A stretch of 64,000 bases of DNA from the NCBI GenBank assembly GCA_003248655.1, contig QFPM01000011.1, positions 105,771 through 169,770 of the forward strand, in the 5' to 3' direction. The first letter of the stretch is position 1, and every line of letters begins with the position of its first letter. The DNA comes from Microbacterium sp. (GTDB lineage Bacteria > Actinomycetota > Actinomycetes > Actinomycetales > Microbacteriaceae). Shown here in pieces: positions 47,530 through 57,667 of the stretch. A model generated the notes under the pieces. That model saw nothing but the letters and a program-made list of their open reading frames with translations, was not told the origin of the DNA and did no database searches. Position numbers and translations under genes: made by a program.

Positions 47530-47904
47530 ATGGCAGATCGCAGCCTGCGCGGCATCCGACTCGGCGCCTCGAGCCTACAGAGCGAAGAGGGCGTCGTGTT
47601 CCACGAGCGCGCCAACCACACGTACGTCTGCACCCAGTGCTCGCGCGAGACGGTCATGACCTTCGCCGCCGACGCCGAGGTGCCCGAGGCCTGGGAGTGC
47701 CGCACCTGCGGAGCCGAGGCTGTTCGACGCGTCGGCGACGGTGTCGTCGAGGTCGATCACTCCGGCGACAAGGTCGCGCGCACCCACTGGGACATGCTGC
47801 TCGAGCGCCGCACGGTTCCCGAGCTGGAAGAGCTGCTCGAAGAGCGGCTCGCGCTCCTGCGCTCCCGCCGCGGAGCGGATGACGACGCGCGACTCAGCGC
47901 CTGA
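47530..47904 (+). CDS. rbpA: RNA polymerase-binding protein RbpA
   Basis: A 124-residue actinobacteria-specific transcription factor that binds principal sigma factors and stabilises the open complex. The N-terminal tail MADRSLRGIRLGASSLQSE, the zinc-ribbon-like core (CTQCSRETVMTFAADAEVPEAWECRTCG) and the C-terminal sigma-interaction helix (THWDMLLERRTVPELEELLEERL) are all present. GAGAGGA ribosome site. Its last 11 bases overlap the 3' end of lnt on the other strand. Confidence 0.96.
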   Translation: MADRSLRGIRLGASSLQSEEGVVFHERANHTYVCTQCSRETVMTFAADAEVPEAWECRTCGAEAVRRVGDGVVEVDHSGDKVARTHWDMLLERRTVPELEELLEERLALLRSRRGADDDARLSA

Positions 47905-49444
47905 CGTCGCTCGCCTGAGCCTCTGACCTCGCGCGGCGTCGTCGAGCGAGGATGCCGAGAGCCGCCAATGCGATGACACTCCCCCACCCGAGCGCGAGCT
48001 GAACCGCCGGGCCGATCACGACGGCGGGCGTCAGCCCGGACCGCAGGGGGACGTCGGTGAGCATCGCGCCGGCGGTTCCGGCATCCAAGCCGTCGAGCTC
48101 CGCGCCATCCGGTGCGATGACCTGGCTGGTGCCGACCGTCGAGAGGTTGACGACGGAGCGGCCGGTCTCGATCGCCCGCATGCGCGCGAACGCGAGCTGT
48201 TGCAGGTTTTCGTCGGTGTCGCGGAAGTCGGCGTTATTGGTCTGGAAGAGGTACACCTCGGCGCCATCCCGCGCGCCGCTCCAGATGACGTCGTCGTAGA
48301 TCACGTCGAAGCAGATCGCGAGACCCACTCCGACGCCGCCGACGTCGAAGAACGGCGGGTTGGTCCCCGGGGTGTATTCGCGTTGGATGAGTCCGACGAG
48401 GTCGGGCGCGAGCATCTCGAAGAACCAGCGATCGGGGACGTACTCCCCCATCGGCACGGGGTGCGTCTTGTCGTGGATCGCGACGGGGTTGTCGGCATCC
48501 GCTTCCCAGAGGAACGACGTGTTGAAGGTATCGTCGCCGCGCTGGGTCGCGGCGTTCGCGATCAGCGGGGCTCCGACCGTGTCGACGAGCCGGTCGAGAG
48601 CCGCGGCGACGGACCTGTTCGTCGTCGGATCGGCGTCGATGCCGCCCTCGGGCCAGACGAGCACGTCCATGTGCTCGCCGAAGAGCGGCCGAGTCGCATC
48701 GAGTTGCGATTGGAAGATCGCGTACGGCTCGCGTTCGTCGAAGTAGCCCGCCGGGCCATTGCCCTGAACCGCGGCGACGCGCCACGTTCCGGCATCCGTC
48801 GTCGGGAACTGCGGCACGAGCAGCAGCACGAGCGCGACGGCGACGCCCGGAAGCGCCGCTGCGACGGATCGGTACTCGCGCAGCCGCACCCACTCGACCG
48901 CCGCGGCGACGACGAAAACCATGAGGAACGTGAGGCCCGTGACGCCCGTCCACGACGCGACGTGCGCGAGCGGGCTCTCGGACTGGCTCATGCCCAGGCG
49001 CGCCCACGGAAAGCCGGTGTACGGCCACGCGCCGAGGAAGAGCTCCCGCGCCGTCCACACGCCCGCGACGAGCGCCGGAAGCGCGATCAGCCGGCCCCAG
49101 CGTCCGGGGGCGACGCGCGGCATCCATCGGTACGCGAGCGTGATCCCGATACCTGTGATGCCGCCGAGGAGCGTCTCGATGCCCGCGAGCGCGAACCACG
49201 GGACCACCCCGAGGTAGCGCGTGATCCACACGATGTGGACGAGGTAGAAGGATGCCAGGAACACGCTGCCCACGGCCCACGCGCCCCACGCGGAGCGGCC
49301 GATCATCGGAACGAGCGCGAACGCGACGCCGACGAATGCGAGCGGCCACCATCCGACCGACGGATACGCAAGGTCGAGGATGGGCCCGCCGACAGCCGCG
49401 ACCACCAGCGCCAGCCAGAGTGGCAGCACGGGTCGGACTTTCAC
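47894..49444 (-). CDS. lnt: Apolipoprotein N-acyltransferase
   Basis: A 516-residue membrane enzyme that adds the third acyl chain to lipoproteins. About seven or eight helices are followed by a nitrilase-like catalytic domain (about 210-480) and a last helix. The Glu-Lys-Cys triad is visible: E in LVWPEGG, K in DKTHPVPMGEYVP and C in LAICFDVIYDD. GTG start with a leaderless -10. It complements lgt at 21267; lspA is not in the window. Confidence 0.94.
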   Translation of the reverse strand: MKVRPVLPLWLALVVAAVGGPILDLAYPSVGWWPLAFVGVAFALVPMIGRSAWGAWAVGSVFLASFYLVHIVWITRYLGVVPWFALAGIETLLGGITGIGITLAYRWMPRVAPGRWGRLIALPALVAGVWTARELFLGAWPYTGFPWARLGMSQSESPLAHVASWTGVTGLTFLMVFVVAAAVEWVRLREYRSVAAALPGVAVALVLLLVPQFPTTDAGTWRVAAVQGNGPAGYFDEREPYAIFQSQLDATRPLFGEHMDVLVWPEGGIDADPTTNRSVAAALDRLVDTVGAPLIANAATQRGDDTFNTSFLWEADADNPVAIHDKTHPVPMGEYVPDRWFFEMLAPDLVGLIQREYTPGTNPPFFDVGGVGVGLAICFDVIYDDVIWSGARDGAEVYLFQTNNADFRDTDENLQQLAFARMRAIETGRSVVNLSTVGTSQVIAPDGAELDGLDAGTAGAMLTDVPLRSGLTPAVVIGPAVQLALGWGSVIALAALGILARRRRARSEAQASDVRR

Positions 49445-49450
49445 TCCACG

Positions 49451-49456
49451 AGCCTA
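49451..49456 (-). promoter_or_regulatory. Leaderless -10 TAGGCT for lnt
   Basis: On the minus strand TAGGCT, 6 bases, then GTG at 49444. Confidence 0.6.
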
Positions 49457-49491
49457 CGCCCCGAGCGGGCGGGGGCGGGGTTGGTGGACGT

Positions 49492-49549
49492 TTCATCCGT
49501 CGCAAAGTGTGCCCTCGCGCGCGGATGCGCGCGGTTTGCGCCAGATGAA
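49492..49549. repeat. Imperfect palindrome between holA and lnt
   Basis: TTCATCCGTCGCAAA (49492-49506) pairs at 13 of 15 with 49535-49549, around a CGCG-rich interior. It follows the holA stop on the minus strand by 12 bases and may serve as its terminator. Confidence 0.65.
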
Positions 49550-49561
49550 TCGCGCGGCGGG

Positions 49562-50596
49562 TCAGGCGCCGAAGGGAGCGCGCGTCGCGATGACGGTCAC
49601 GAGGCGCTCGACCGCGAAGACCGGATCGCGCGACGCGCCCTTGACCTCGGCATCCGCACGGGCAGCGGCCTGGATCGCCATGCCGAGGGATGCCTCGTTC
49701 CACCCCGACAGGTCGCGACGAGCGCGGTCGACCTGCCAGTCCTTCATGCCGAGGCGCGCGGCGAGAGCGCTCGAGGATTCACGCGTGCCCGCGACGCGGG
49801 CCATCGTCCGAAGCTTCGACGCGATCGCGGCGACAAGCGGCACGGGGTCGGCGCCGCTCGCGAGCGCGTGGCGAAGCGCGACGAGTGCGTCGCCGTAGCG
49901 ACCGGCGATCGCCGTGTCGGCCACGGTGAAGGCCGTCGTCTCGACCCGCCCACCGTAGTACCGCTCGACGACCTGCTCGCTGATATCGCCCGGCACATCG
50001 GCGATGAGCTGTTGGCACGCCGCGGCGAGCTCGGTGAGGTCGTCCGAGAAGGCTCCGACGAGCGCGCGCAGGGCCGCCGGTGCGATGCGCTTCTGGGCGG
50101 TCTGGAACTCTCCCGCCGCAAAATCGAACCGGTCGGAGTCGCGCTTGACCGCGGGGCACGCGATCTCGACTCCGTCGCCGCTGCCCGCGCGGATCGCATC
50201 GAGCAGCTTCTTGCCGCGCACGCTCGCTCCCGTGTGCCGCAGGACGACGGTCGCGCCCTCCTGCGGCGCTTCGAGGTAGGCGAGCGCCTCGGTGAGGAAC
50301 GCGTCGGAGCATTTCTCGACCCCCGACACCCGCACGAGCCGCGGCTCGCCGAAGAGCGACGGCGAGGTGAGGCCCAACAGGCTGCCGGAGGTGTAGTCGT
50401 CGGCCCGCAGGTCGGACACTTCGAGGGTCGCGTCCTCTGCTCGAAGAAACTCGCGGATGCCGGCGATCGCGCGCTCGGCGCAGACCTCTTCCGGCCCCGA
50501 CACCAGGACGATCGGGGCAGGTTGCGGCGCACGCCACGACACCTGCGCAATCGCGGAACCGCTCTTCGTCGCGGGGCGTCGCGGGGCGGGACTCAT
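49562..50596 (-). CDS. holA: DNA polymerase III subunit delta
   Basis: A 344-residue clamp-loader subunit that opens the beta clamp. The N-terminal Rossmann-like domain (VLVSGPEEVCAERAI, no functional Walker motif, as usual for delta), the long helical middle, and the C-terminal collar domain (SKLRTMARVAGT, ARLGMKDWQVDRARRDLSGW) are recognisable. Position directly after comEC is common. The ATG at 50596 has a leaderless -10 that includes the comEC stop codon. Confidence 0.93.
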   Translation of the reverse strand: MSPAPRRPATKSGSAIAQVSWRAPQPAPIVLVSGPEEVCAERAIAGIREFLRAEDATLEVSDLRADDYTSGSLLGLTSPSLFGEPRLVRVSGVEKCSDAFLTEALAYLEAPQEGATVVLRHTGASVRGKKLLDAIRAGSGDGVEIACPAVKRDSDRFDFAAGEFQTAQKRIAPAALRALVGAFSDDLTELAAACQQLIADVPGDISEQVVERYYGGRVETTAFTVADTAIAGRYGDALVALRHALASGADPVPLVAAIASKLRTMARVAGTRESSSALAARLGMKDWQVDRARRDLSGWNEASLGMAIQAAARADAEVKGASRDPVFAVERLVTVIATRAPFGA

Positions 50597-50602
50597 GCGG
50601 CC

Positions 50603-50608
50603 AGCCTA
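50603..50608 (-). promoter_or_regulatory. Leaderless -10 TAGGCT for holA, overlapping the comEC stop
   Basis: On the minus strand TAGGCT (its TAG being the comEC stop), 6 bases (GGCCGC), then ATG at 50596. The same 15-base arrangement precedes the SRAP gene at 59419. Confidence 0.6.
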
Positions 50609-52942
50609 CCCACCGGGTGCGACACCGGTCGGCGCCCGCGCTCGCCACAGATGCAGCCCTTCGGCATCCCTTTCTACCGCGAGCATGCCCTCGGTGTCCG
50701 TTCGGGCGATGCGGGCGCCGATCGACGTGAGCATCGTCATCGTCTCGGCGCGCGGGTGCCCGTAGTCGTTCTCGCCGACCGAAAGGAGGGCAAGCGACGG
50801 ATGTAGCCGTGCGTACAGCGCCGGCCATTGGTCGGCGCTGCCGTGATGGGCGACTTTCACGACATCGTAAGCATCGAGGAACACCGTTCCCGCCGCCATC
50901 GCCTGCTGGCCCTCGGCGGAGAGGTCACCCAGAAAGATGGATGCCGGCACGCCACCGCCGGTGAACTCGACGGTGACGCTCGCGTCGTTTCCGGGCGACG
51001 TGTCGAGGCGCGGCCACAGCACGCGCCAGCGTGAATCGCCCAGGGTTCCAGTCATCCCGCGCACGGCGGTGGTCGACCGGGCGCCCGCGTCAACGAGGCG
51101 ATCGAGGAGCGCCGCCGCTTCCGCTCCGTCCGGCGGCCCGTGCAAGAGTGTCCCGACGCGGCCGCGCACGGCATCCACGCCGCCGTGGTGGTCGAGGTCG
51201 AAGTGGGTCAAGACAAGCAGATCGATGTGGCCGATGCCGAGGAGGGACAGGCACCGCGCGAGCGCCTCAGGGGTGGGACCGGTGTCGATCAGCGCGATAC
51301 GTCCCGCGGAGCGAACCAGCAGGGCATCGCCCTGACCGACGTCGCACGCGACGATCGACCAGTCCGTCGGCACGCCGGTGCGGTCGATGACGTCGGAGAC
51401 GGGCCCCGTCGCCACGCCGATGCCGAGCACCACGGAGAGCAGGAGCACGGCGCACGTGCGAACACGTGCCGGCGCGGGCATGATGACGGCGGCGATGACG
51501 GCGCCCAGGGCGCTCAGCGCAAGGAGGCCCCCAAAGCCCTCGGGCCACGCTACGACGCTGCCGGGGAGCCCCGCGAACGTGGTCGCGGTCGTCGCCACCC
51601 ACGCCGCGGGCACCCACGCGAGCGCCGCCAGACCGCTCCCCAGCAGCGGGATGCCCGAGGCGAGACACGCCGCAAGGCCGAGAAGGGTTCCGGCGGGCGC
51701 CGCGGGTGCGGCAACCAGGTTCGCGATCACGCCGTAGGTGGACAGCTGCGGTGCGATCAGAACGATGAGCGGCCCGCACGCGAGCTGCGCCGCGAGCGGC
51801 ACAGAGATGCCGAGGGCGAGCGGCCGCGGCATCCAGCGCACCAGTCCGTCGGCGAGCGGACCCGCGGCGACCAGTAGTGCGCCGGTCGCCGCGACCGAGA
51901 GCCCGAACCCGAGCGAGAGCGCGAGCCACGGATCGAGGACGAGCACCACGATCACAGCCGTCGTGAGGAGCGAGAGGCCCGCGCCGGGCCGGCCGAGCAG
52001 GATGCCGAGCATAGCGATCGCCGCCATCGACGCGGCGCGCACGACGCTCGGCTCGGGCGAGACGAGAACAACGAACGCCACCAGGGCCGCGACACCGGCA
52101 GCGACCCGAACCCCGCGCCGCGCGCGGAACCCTGCCGCAATCCCGAACGCGATCGCGACGACGAGGGCGCAGTTGGCACCCGACACGGCTGTCAGGTGCG
52201 AGAGAGAGGACGTCTTCATCGCCGCGTCGAGGGCCGGATCGACGGCGCTCGTGTCGCCGACGGCGAGGCCCGCGATCAGACCGCCGCCCGGAGGGGGCAG
52301 GTCGACCGTGAGCGCACGCAGGCTGTTCCGCAGATCGGATGCCGCGGCCAGCGGCCCCGCCGGTACCGCGAGCACCTCGGGCGTTGCCGCGGCATCTACC
52401 ACGAGCACCGCGCGCTCCCCCGCATCCGTCGGCCACGCCGTCCCGCTCACGCGGACGCGGCTGCCGAGATCGAGCCCCGGCGGACCCTCGGACGAGCGGA
52501 CCACCACGGGGACATCGGCGATCACCGTGACGGGACCAGACCCCGCGCGCACGGACTGCACGGTTCCGTCGAAACGCCATCCCACCGCGCTATGTTCGAT
52601 CTTTCCGACCGCCGTCAGCTCGAGGATCAACGAGCGGCCGCCCGAGACGTCGACCTCTCGGAGCGCGCTCCGAGCGGGCTCGGCAAGGGCGACGTGGGTC
52701 GAGGCCGCGGCCGCGGCGGCGAGACAGACCGCGCATAGAGCGCACCAGGTCCGTCGACCCGCCGTCATCCGCGCGGCGAGAAGCAGTGCCGTGCCGGCTC
52801 CCAGCCATCCGGTGATCGCTGCCGCCACCGCCGCGTCGGGGTGCACGATCGTCAGCGCGGCGGCGATCCAGGCCGCCGCCGCGACGGGAACGAGCCGCGC
52901 GTCGCGCCGGCGCGCGCGGCTGACGCTGACCGGCTCGCTCAC
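50606..52942 (-). CDS. comEC: ComEC/Rec2 family DNA-uptake channel
   Basis: A 778-residue polytopic membrane protein. N-terminal helices and an OB-like extracellular part come first, then the competence domain with about ten helices (starting near residue 225, LSHLTAVSGANCALVVAIAFG), and a C-terminal metallo-beta-lactamase domain with DVGQGDALLV and the metal motif THFDLDHHGG (first His at 580). It carries single-stranded DNA through the membrane during transformation. GTG at 52942 in a GTGA overlap with comEA; the longer in-frame start lies inside comEA. Confidence 0.93.
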   Translation of the reverse strand: MSEPVSVSRARRRDARLVPVAAAAWIAAALTIVHPDAAVAAAITGWLGAGTALLLAARMTAGRRTWCALCAVCLAAAAAASTHVALAEPARSALREVDVSGGRSLILELTAVGKIEHSAVGWRFDGTVQSVRAGSGPVTVIADVPVVVRSSEGPPGLDLGSRVRVSGTAWPTDAGERAVLVVDAAATPEVLAVPAGPLAAASDLRNSLRALTVDLPPPGGGLIAGLAVGDTSAVDPALDAAMKTSSLSHLTAVSGANCALVVAIAFGIAAGFRARRGVRVAAGVAALVAFVVLVSPEPSVVRAASMAAIAMLGILLGRPGAGLSLLTTAVIVVLVLDPWLALSLGFGLSVAATGALLVAAGPLADGLVRWMPRPLALGISVPLAAQLACGPLIVLIAPQLSTYGVIANLVAAPAAPAGTLLGLAACLASGIPLLGSGLAALAWVPAAWVATTATTFAGLPGSVVAWPEGFGGLLALSALGAVIAAVIMPAPARVRTCAVLLLSVVLGIGVATGPVSDVIDRTGVPTDWSIVACDVGQGDALLVRSAGRIALIDTGPTPEALARCLSLLGIGHIDLLVLTHFDLDHHGGVDAVRGRVGTLLHGPPDGAEAAALLDRLVDAGARSTTAVRGMTGTLGDSRWRVLWPRLDTSPGNDASVTVEFTGGGVPASIFLGDLSAEGQQAMAAGTVFLDAYDVVKVAHHGSADQWPALYARLHPSLALLSVGENDYGHPRAETMTMLTSIGARIARTDTEGMLAVERDAEGLHLWRARAPTGVAPGG

Positions 52943-53526
52943 ACTGTGACCAGATCGCGAAGCCCGGTGAGCATCTTCTCGCCGATCCCCGGGACCGACA
53001 GCAGGTCGTCGACACTCGTGAAGGCGCCGTTCGTCTCGCGCCACTGGATGATCCGTTCCGCGATCGCCGGCCCTATCCGCGGGAGGGTGTCGAGCGCCGC
53101 GACGTCGGCGGTGTTCAGGTTCACCCGACCGTCGGATGCCACTCCCCCGGCCGTCGCAGCAGGCGGAGCCTCCCCGACCGCGGGCACATACAGCTGCTCG
53201 CCGTCGGTGAGGCGACGGGCGAGGTTCACGGCCGTCGCCTCGGCATCCGGCGTCAGTCCTCCGGCCGCCGCGATGACATCGACGACGCGTGCGCCGTCGT
53301 CGAGCCGGTACAGCCCGGGCCGCACAACCGAGCCGAACACGTGCACGTATAGCGACGGCAGCTCGGCGGTTGCCGCGGGGGCTGAGATCACCTCATCTGC
53401 CGGGGCCGCCGCCGACCGCACCATCCCGATGACGACCGACGCGCACGCCGCCGCAAGCACCAGCACGATCGCCGCGCCGACGCCGAGGCGACGACGCGCG
53501 CGCGATTCCGCGGTCGGTGGGCTCAC
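52939..53526 (-). CDS. comEA: ComEA family DNA receptor
   Basis: About 195 residues: an N-terminal membrane helix after an Arg-rich start (RARRRLGVGAAIVLVLAAA), a SLBB-like domain (VFGSVVRPGLYRLDDGARVVD) and a C-terminal helix-hairpin-helix pair (VNLNTADVAALDTLPRIGPAIAERI, DLLSVPGIGEKMLTGL) that binds double-stranded DNA outside the membrane. The start is uncertain: GTG at 53526 gives a short charged start; GTG at 53553 would add nine residues. Neither has a clear ribosome site. Coupled to comEC. Confidence 0.9.
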   Translation of the reverse strand: MSPPTAESRARRRLGVGAAIVLVLAAACASVVIGMVRSAAAPADEVISAPAATAELPSLYVHVFGSVVRPGLYRLDDGARVVDVIAAAGGLTPDAEATAVNLARRLTDGEQLYVPAVGEAPPAATAGGVASDGRVNLNTADVAALDTLPRIGPAIAERIIQWRETNGAFTSVDDLLSVPGIGEKMLTGLRDLVTV

Positions 53527-53626
53527 CCCGTCACTGTGACAGCGTCCGAACACGCTTGGATGCCGAGAGGCCGGATCCGTGGACGGATCCGCGAATCGGC
53601 CTCCTGGGGAGGAGGCGGCGCGCCGG

Positions 53627-56212
53627 CTACGCCGTGGTGAAGCTCACGACCTTCGGGGCCCGAACGACGGCGCGAACGATCTCACGACCCGCGAGCGATC
53701 GCACGACCTTCTCGTCGGTGCGCGCCAACTCTTCGAGGTCTTCCGCCGAGATCCGGGCGGGCACGGTGAGCGTGCCGCGCACCTTGCCGTCGACCTGAAC
53801 CACGGCCGTCACCGAGTCCTCGACGAGGAGCGTCGGGTCAGCCTGGCGCCAGGTCGCGAGCGCGACGTACGGCTCGTAGCCGAGCACCGACCACATCTCC
53901 TCGGCGGTGTGCGGGGCGAACAGGTCGAGGATCATCGCGACCGCCTCGGCGGCCTCACGCACGGCGGGGTCTGCGGGCCCGGGGGCGCCGTCGATCGCCT
54001 TGCGCGTCGCGTTGACGAGCTCCATGAGGCGCGCGACGACGACGTTGAACTTCGTCTGCTCGATGAGCCCCGGGGCATCCGCCCACAGCCGGTGCGTGAC
54101 GCGACGAAGGCTCTCGTCGCCCTCTGCCCACACGACATCCGTCGCACTCGTCACATCGTGGGCGACACGCCACGCGCGCGCGAGGAACTTCTGGGCGCCG
54201 GTGGTCGACACGTCTTCCCAGTTGATGTCGTCCTCAACCGGACCGGCGAACGCGATCGCGACGCGCACGGCATCCGCGCCCGGGTCGACCATGCTCGCGG
54301 CGAACTCGACGAGGTTGCCCTTGCTCTTCGACATCTTCGAGCCGTCGAGCAGCACCATGCCCTGGTTGATCAGGCTCGTGAACGGTTCCGTGAACTCGAT
54401 CAGGCCCATGTCGAAGAGCACCTTGGTGATGAAGCGCGCGTACAGCAGGTGCAGGATGGCGTGCTCGACGCCACCGATGTACGAGTCGACAGGAGCCCAC
54501 CGGTCGGCCTCTGCCGACGAGAAGGCCTGCGCCTGGTCTCCCGGGTTCAGGAACCGCAGGAAGTACCACGAGCTGTCGACGAAGGTGTCCATCGTGTCGG
54601 GGTCGCGCAGCGCCGGTTCACCCGTTTCGGGGTCGACGGTCTGCATCCACTCGGTCGCCCCGCCGAGCGGGGAGGTGCCCTTCGGCGCGAGATCGAGCCC
54701 GCGCGCATCGGGAAGCGTCAGCGGCAGCTGCTCGTCCGGAACGGGCACGATCCGTCCATCCGAGGTGTGGATGACCGGAATCGGCGTGCCCCAGAACCGC
54801 TGGCGGGAGATGAGCCAGTCGCGCAGACGGTACGACTTCGCCGCGCGGCCGGTGCCAGCCGCCTCGAGCTGCTCGATGCTGCGCGTGATCGCGTTGCGCT
54901 TGCTCAGGCCGTCAAGCGGGCCGGAGTTGATCAGGCGTCCGTCGTCGGTGAGGGCGATGCCCGTGATCGCAGGGTCGATCTCGTCGAGGTTCGGACCCGG
55001 ATCGATCGGCACCCCGTCGTCATCGAGTTCGACGACCGAGATCGCGCCGGTCACGGGCGCGGTCGTGTCGACCACGACCTTGACGGGAAGGTCGAACGCT
55101 CGAGCGAAGTCGAGGTCGCGCTGGTCGTGCGCGGGCACGGCCATGACGGCGCCGTGGCCGTAATCGGCGAGCACGTAATCGGCCGCCCAGATCGGCAGGC
55201 GGTCGCCGTTGACCGGGTTGATGGCGTAGCGACCCAGGAAGACGCCGGTCTTCGGCCGGTCGGTCGACTGGCGCTCGATATCCGTCTGCTTCTGCACGTC
55301 TTCGAGATATGCCTGAAAGCGCATACGAACCTCGATGTCCGCGCCGGAGACCAACTCTGCCGCCAGATCGCTGTCGGGCGCGACGACGAAGAACGTCGCA
55401 CCGTAGAGCGTGTCGGGGCGCGTCGAGAAGACGGTGATCTTGTCGGCGCGACCCTCGATCTCGAAATCGATGTCGGCTCCGACCGAGCGGCCGATCCAGT
55501 TGCGCTGCATCCGGATGACCTTCTGCGGCCAGAATCCTTCGAGCTGGTTGAGGTCATCGAGCAGGCGGTCGGCGTAGTCGGTGATCTTGAAGTACCACTG
55601 GGTCAGCTTCTTCTTGATGACCTCGGCCCCGCAGCGTTCGCAGTGCCCATCGACGACCTGTTCGTTCGCGAGAACGGTCTGGTCGTTGGGACACCAGTTG
55701 ACGGCGCTCTCTTTGCGGTAGGCGAGGCCGCGCTCGTACAGCCGCTGGAACAGCCACTGGTTCCACCGGTAGTACTCGGGGTCGCTCGTGTGCAGCACCC
55801 GGCTCCAGTCGTACGACGAGCCGAACTCGCGGAAGCTCTTCTTGTGCTGGTCGATGTTGCGGTACGTCCACTCGCGGGGGTCCGACCCTGCGCCGCCCTT
55901 GATCGCCGCGTTCTCGGCGGGCAGCCCGAACGAGTCCCATCCGATCGGGTTGAGGACGTTGTATCCGCGGTGGCGCCAGAAGCGTGCGACGACGTCGACG
56001 TAGGCATAGTTCTCGGCGTGACCCATGTGCAGGTCGCCGGAAGGATACGGGAACATCCCGAGCACGTACTTGCGCGGACGCGTGTCGTCGTCGCCTCCCG
56101 CGCGGAACGGGTCGTCCGCAAGCCAGCGGGCCTGCCACTTCTGCTGGATCGCGTACGGGTCGAAGCCGTCGCCGGGCGCGGCGGCTTCGGTGGGTGCAGA
56201 AATCGTAGACAC
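53627..56212 (-). CDS. leuS: Leucyl-tRNA synthetase
   Basis: An 861-residue class Ia synthetase. The HIGH motif is HMGH in [15 protein letters not shown] (about residue 62), followed by a zinc-type insertion (CERCG), the editing domain (about 230-430) and the KMSKS motif at 626-630. The C-terminal anticodon-binding and Leu-specific domains are complete. The GTG start (VSTISAP...) is the family-typical position; no strong ribosome site. Confidence 0.97.
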   Translation of the reverse strand: MSTISAPTEAAAPGDGFDPYAIQQKWQARWLADDPFRAGGDDDTRPRKYVLGMFPYPSGDLHMGHAENYAYVDVVARFWRHRGYNVLNPIGWDSFGLPAENAAIKGGAGSDPREWTYRNIDQHKKSFREFGSSYDWSRVLHTSDPEYYRWNQWLFQRLYERGLAYRKESAVNWCPNDQTVLANEQVVDGHCERCGAEVIKKKLTQWYFKITDYADRLLDDLNQLEGFWPQKVIRMQRNWIGRSVGADIDFEIEGRADKITVFSTRPDTLYGATFFVVAPDSDLAAELVSGADIEVRMRFQAYLEDVQKQTDIERQSTDRPKTGVFLGRYAINPVNGDRLPIWAADYVLADYGHGAVMAVPAHDQRDLDFARAFDLPVKVVVDTTAPVTGAISVVELDDDGVPIDPGPNLDEIDPAITGIALTDDGRLINSGPLDGLSKRNAITRSIEQLEAAGTGRAAKSYRLRDWLISRQRFWGTPIPVIHTSDGRIVPVPDEQLPLTLPDARGLDLAPKGTSPLGGATEWMQTVDPETGEPALRDPDTMDTFVDSSWYFLRFLNPGDQAQAFSSAEADRWAPVDSYIGGVEHAILHLLYARFITKVLFDMGLIEFTEPFTSLINQGMVLLDGSKMSKSKGNLVEFAASMVDPGADAVRVAIAFAGPVEDDINWEDVSTTGAQKFLARAWRVAHDVTSATDVVWAEGDESLRRVTHRLWADAPGLIEQTKFNVVVARLMELVNATRKAIDGAPGPADPAVREAAEAVAMILDLFAPHTAEEMWSVLGYEPYVALATWRQADPTLLVEDSVTAVVQVDGKVRGTLTVPARISAEDLEELARTDEKVVRSLAGREIVRAVVRAPKVVSFTTA

Positions 56213-56289
56213 GGATTGCCAATCGTGGATGTCGGGAACGCGCGGACGCGTCCTTCCAGGTTACCGGACGGCCAGGCTCACCCTCCCGG

Positions 56290-57630
56290 CTATGGGCCGG
56301 AGGCGGATGCGGTCGCCCACGCCCCGGGGAGTGCGACACCGAGGGCGGCGAGCGGAGCGCGGGCCTTGAGTGCCACCTCGGCGACCTCGTCCGGGGCTAC
56401 CGAAAGCCACGTGATTCCGCCGCCCGCGCCGACGTAGGCGCCGCCGCGGTGGACGACGATCGACCGGATCGTCATCGCGAGGTCGAGCTGGCCGTCGTGG
56501 CCCACCCATCCGAAGCACCCGCCGAAGACGCCGCGCGGGCCGCCTTCGAGCGCGTGCAGGATCGTCATCGCCGACAGCTTCGGGGCTCCCGTCATGCTCC
56601 CGGCGGGGAACGCGGCATCCAGCAGATCGCCGACCGTCGTGCCGGGCAGAAGGCGCCCCGCGACCGTGCTGACGAGCTGATGGACGGCGGGGTAGGTCTC
56701 GACCTCGAGGAGCCGCTCGGCGGCGACCGATCCGGGCGCACAGACGCGCTGCAGATCGTTGCGCATGAGGTCGACGATCATGACGTTCTCCGCGCGCTCC
56801 TTCGCGCTCTCGGAGAGCTCGCGCGCGAGCGCCGCGTCGGATGCCGGCGTGTCGCCCCGGGGGCGCGTCCCTTTGATCGGACGGGTCCGTACGACGCCGT
56901 CGGCGACGTGCAGGAACTGCTCGGGACTCGAGCTGAGCAAGGCGTGCTCGCCGACGCGGATGAACCCGCCGTGGTGTGCGGGCTGGTCGTGGCGAAGGCG
57001 GAGGTAGACCTCGACCGGGTCGAGCGGCTCCTCCCCTGTCGCCACCTCGAACCGCGTCGTGAGGCACAACTGGTACGCATCGCCCGCACGGATCGCCTGG
57101 CGGCATCGCTCGATCATTCCCGCGTACTCGTGCGGCGTGTGCCGGGCGTTCGCGGTGCACGTGCCGATGGATGCCGTGGCGCTGGCTGTGGCGCGCGTTG
57201 CCTCGCCGAGCGCCCGCCAGCGGCTCGCCTGCGCGACGGCATCCGCCAGCTCGTCCTGGGGGGCGATGACCCACGCCTCTCCCGTGCCGTGATCGAATGC
57301 GATCAGGCGTCGCACAGACAGCCCCGCCTCGCCCGGCGCTCCAGAGTCGGCCACGGACGGCGCCCCCGCGCGCCCGGCGCCGTCGTCGTAGCCGAGCCAC
57401 CCGACCCAGCCGCCGGCGAGTCCCCCGGGGACGGTAGCCCCCGCAGCCGCGAGCGCGAGACTCCGGGGCGCGATCATCGCCGGGTCCCCCACCCCGAGCC
57501 AGCTCCAGCCCGATGCCGCGCGCGGCCCGGCATCCAGCCAGAATGCGCGCGGCTCGCGCGCAGGGCCGCCGAGGAACATCACCTCGGGATCGACCCAGTC
57601 GATGCGCTGTGCGGCCGGGCGCGAGGTCAT
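56290..57630 (-). CDS. pabB: Aminodeoxychorismate synthase component I (chorismate-binding)
   Basis: A 446-residue chorismate-utilising enzyme. The C-terminal catalytic domain holds RPIKGTRPRG with lysine K253: this PIKGT is the mark of PabB, where TrpE has PIAGT. RAENVMIVDLMRNDL, FPAGSMTGAPK and GVFGGCFGWVG follow. It produces aminodeoxychorismate for folate with a PabA amidotransferase not found here. No pabA or pabC is adjacent. Leaderless -10 at 57637-57642. Confidence 0.9.
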   Translation of the reverse strand: MTSRPAAQRIDWVDPEVMFLGGPAREPRAFWLDAGPRAASGWSWLGVGDPAMIAPRSLALAAAGATVPGGLAGGWVGWLGYDDGAGRAGAPSVADSGAPGEAGLSVRRLIAFDHGTGEAWVIAPQDELADAVAQASRWRALGEATRATASATASIGTCTANARHTPHEYAGMIERCRQAIRAGDAYQLCLTTRFEVATGEEPLDPVEVYLRLRHDQPAHHGGFIRVGEHALLSSSPEQFLHVADGVVRTRPIKGTRPRGDTPASDAALARELSESAKERAENVMIVDLMRNDLQRVCAPGSVAAERLLEVETYPAVHQLVSTVAGRLLPGTTVGDLLDAAFPAGSMTGAPKLSAMTILHALEGGPRGVFGGCFGWVGHDGQLDLAMTIRSIVVHRGGAYVGAGGGITWLSVAPDEVAEVALKARAPLAALGVALPGAWATASASGP

Positions 57631-57636
57631 CCCCTC

Positions 57637-57642
57637 AGGCTA
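57637..57642 (-). promoter_or_regulatory. Leaderless -10 TAGCCT for pabB
   Basis: On the minus strand TAGCCT, 6 bases, then ATG at 57630. It lies 13 bases from the divergent dedA -10. Confidence 0.6.
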
Positions 57643-57655
57643 GACCGCGGCGGCA

Positions 57656-57661
57656 TAGGCT
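57656..57661 (+). promoter_or_regulatory. Leaderless -10 TAGGCT for the dedA-like gene
   Basis: TAGGCT, 6 bases, then GTG at 57668. Both starts of this divergent pair fit into 37 bases. Confidence 0.6.
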
Positions 57662-57667
57662 TGAGCA

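Noticed and set aside
56290..57630. TrpE replacing the missing anthranilate synthase
   Set aside because: The PIKGT lysine is the PabB signature; TrpE would have PIAGT. Kept as pabB.
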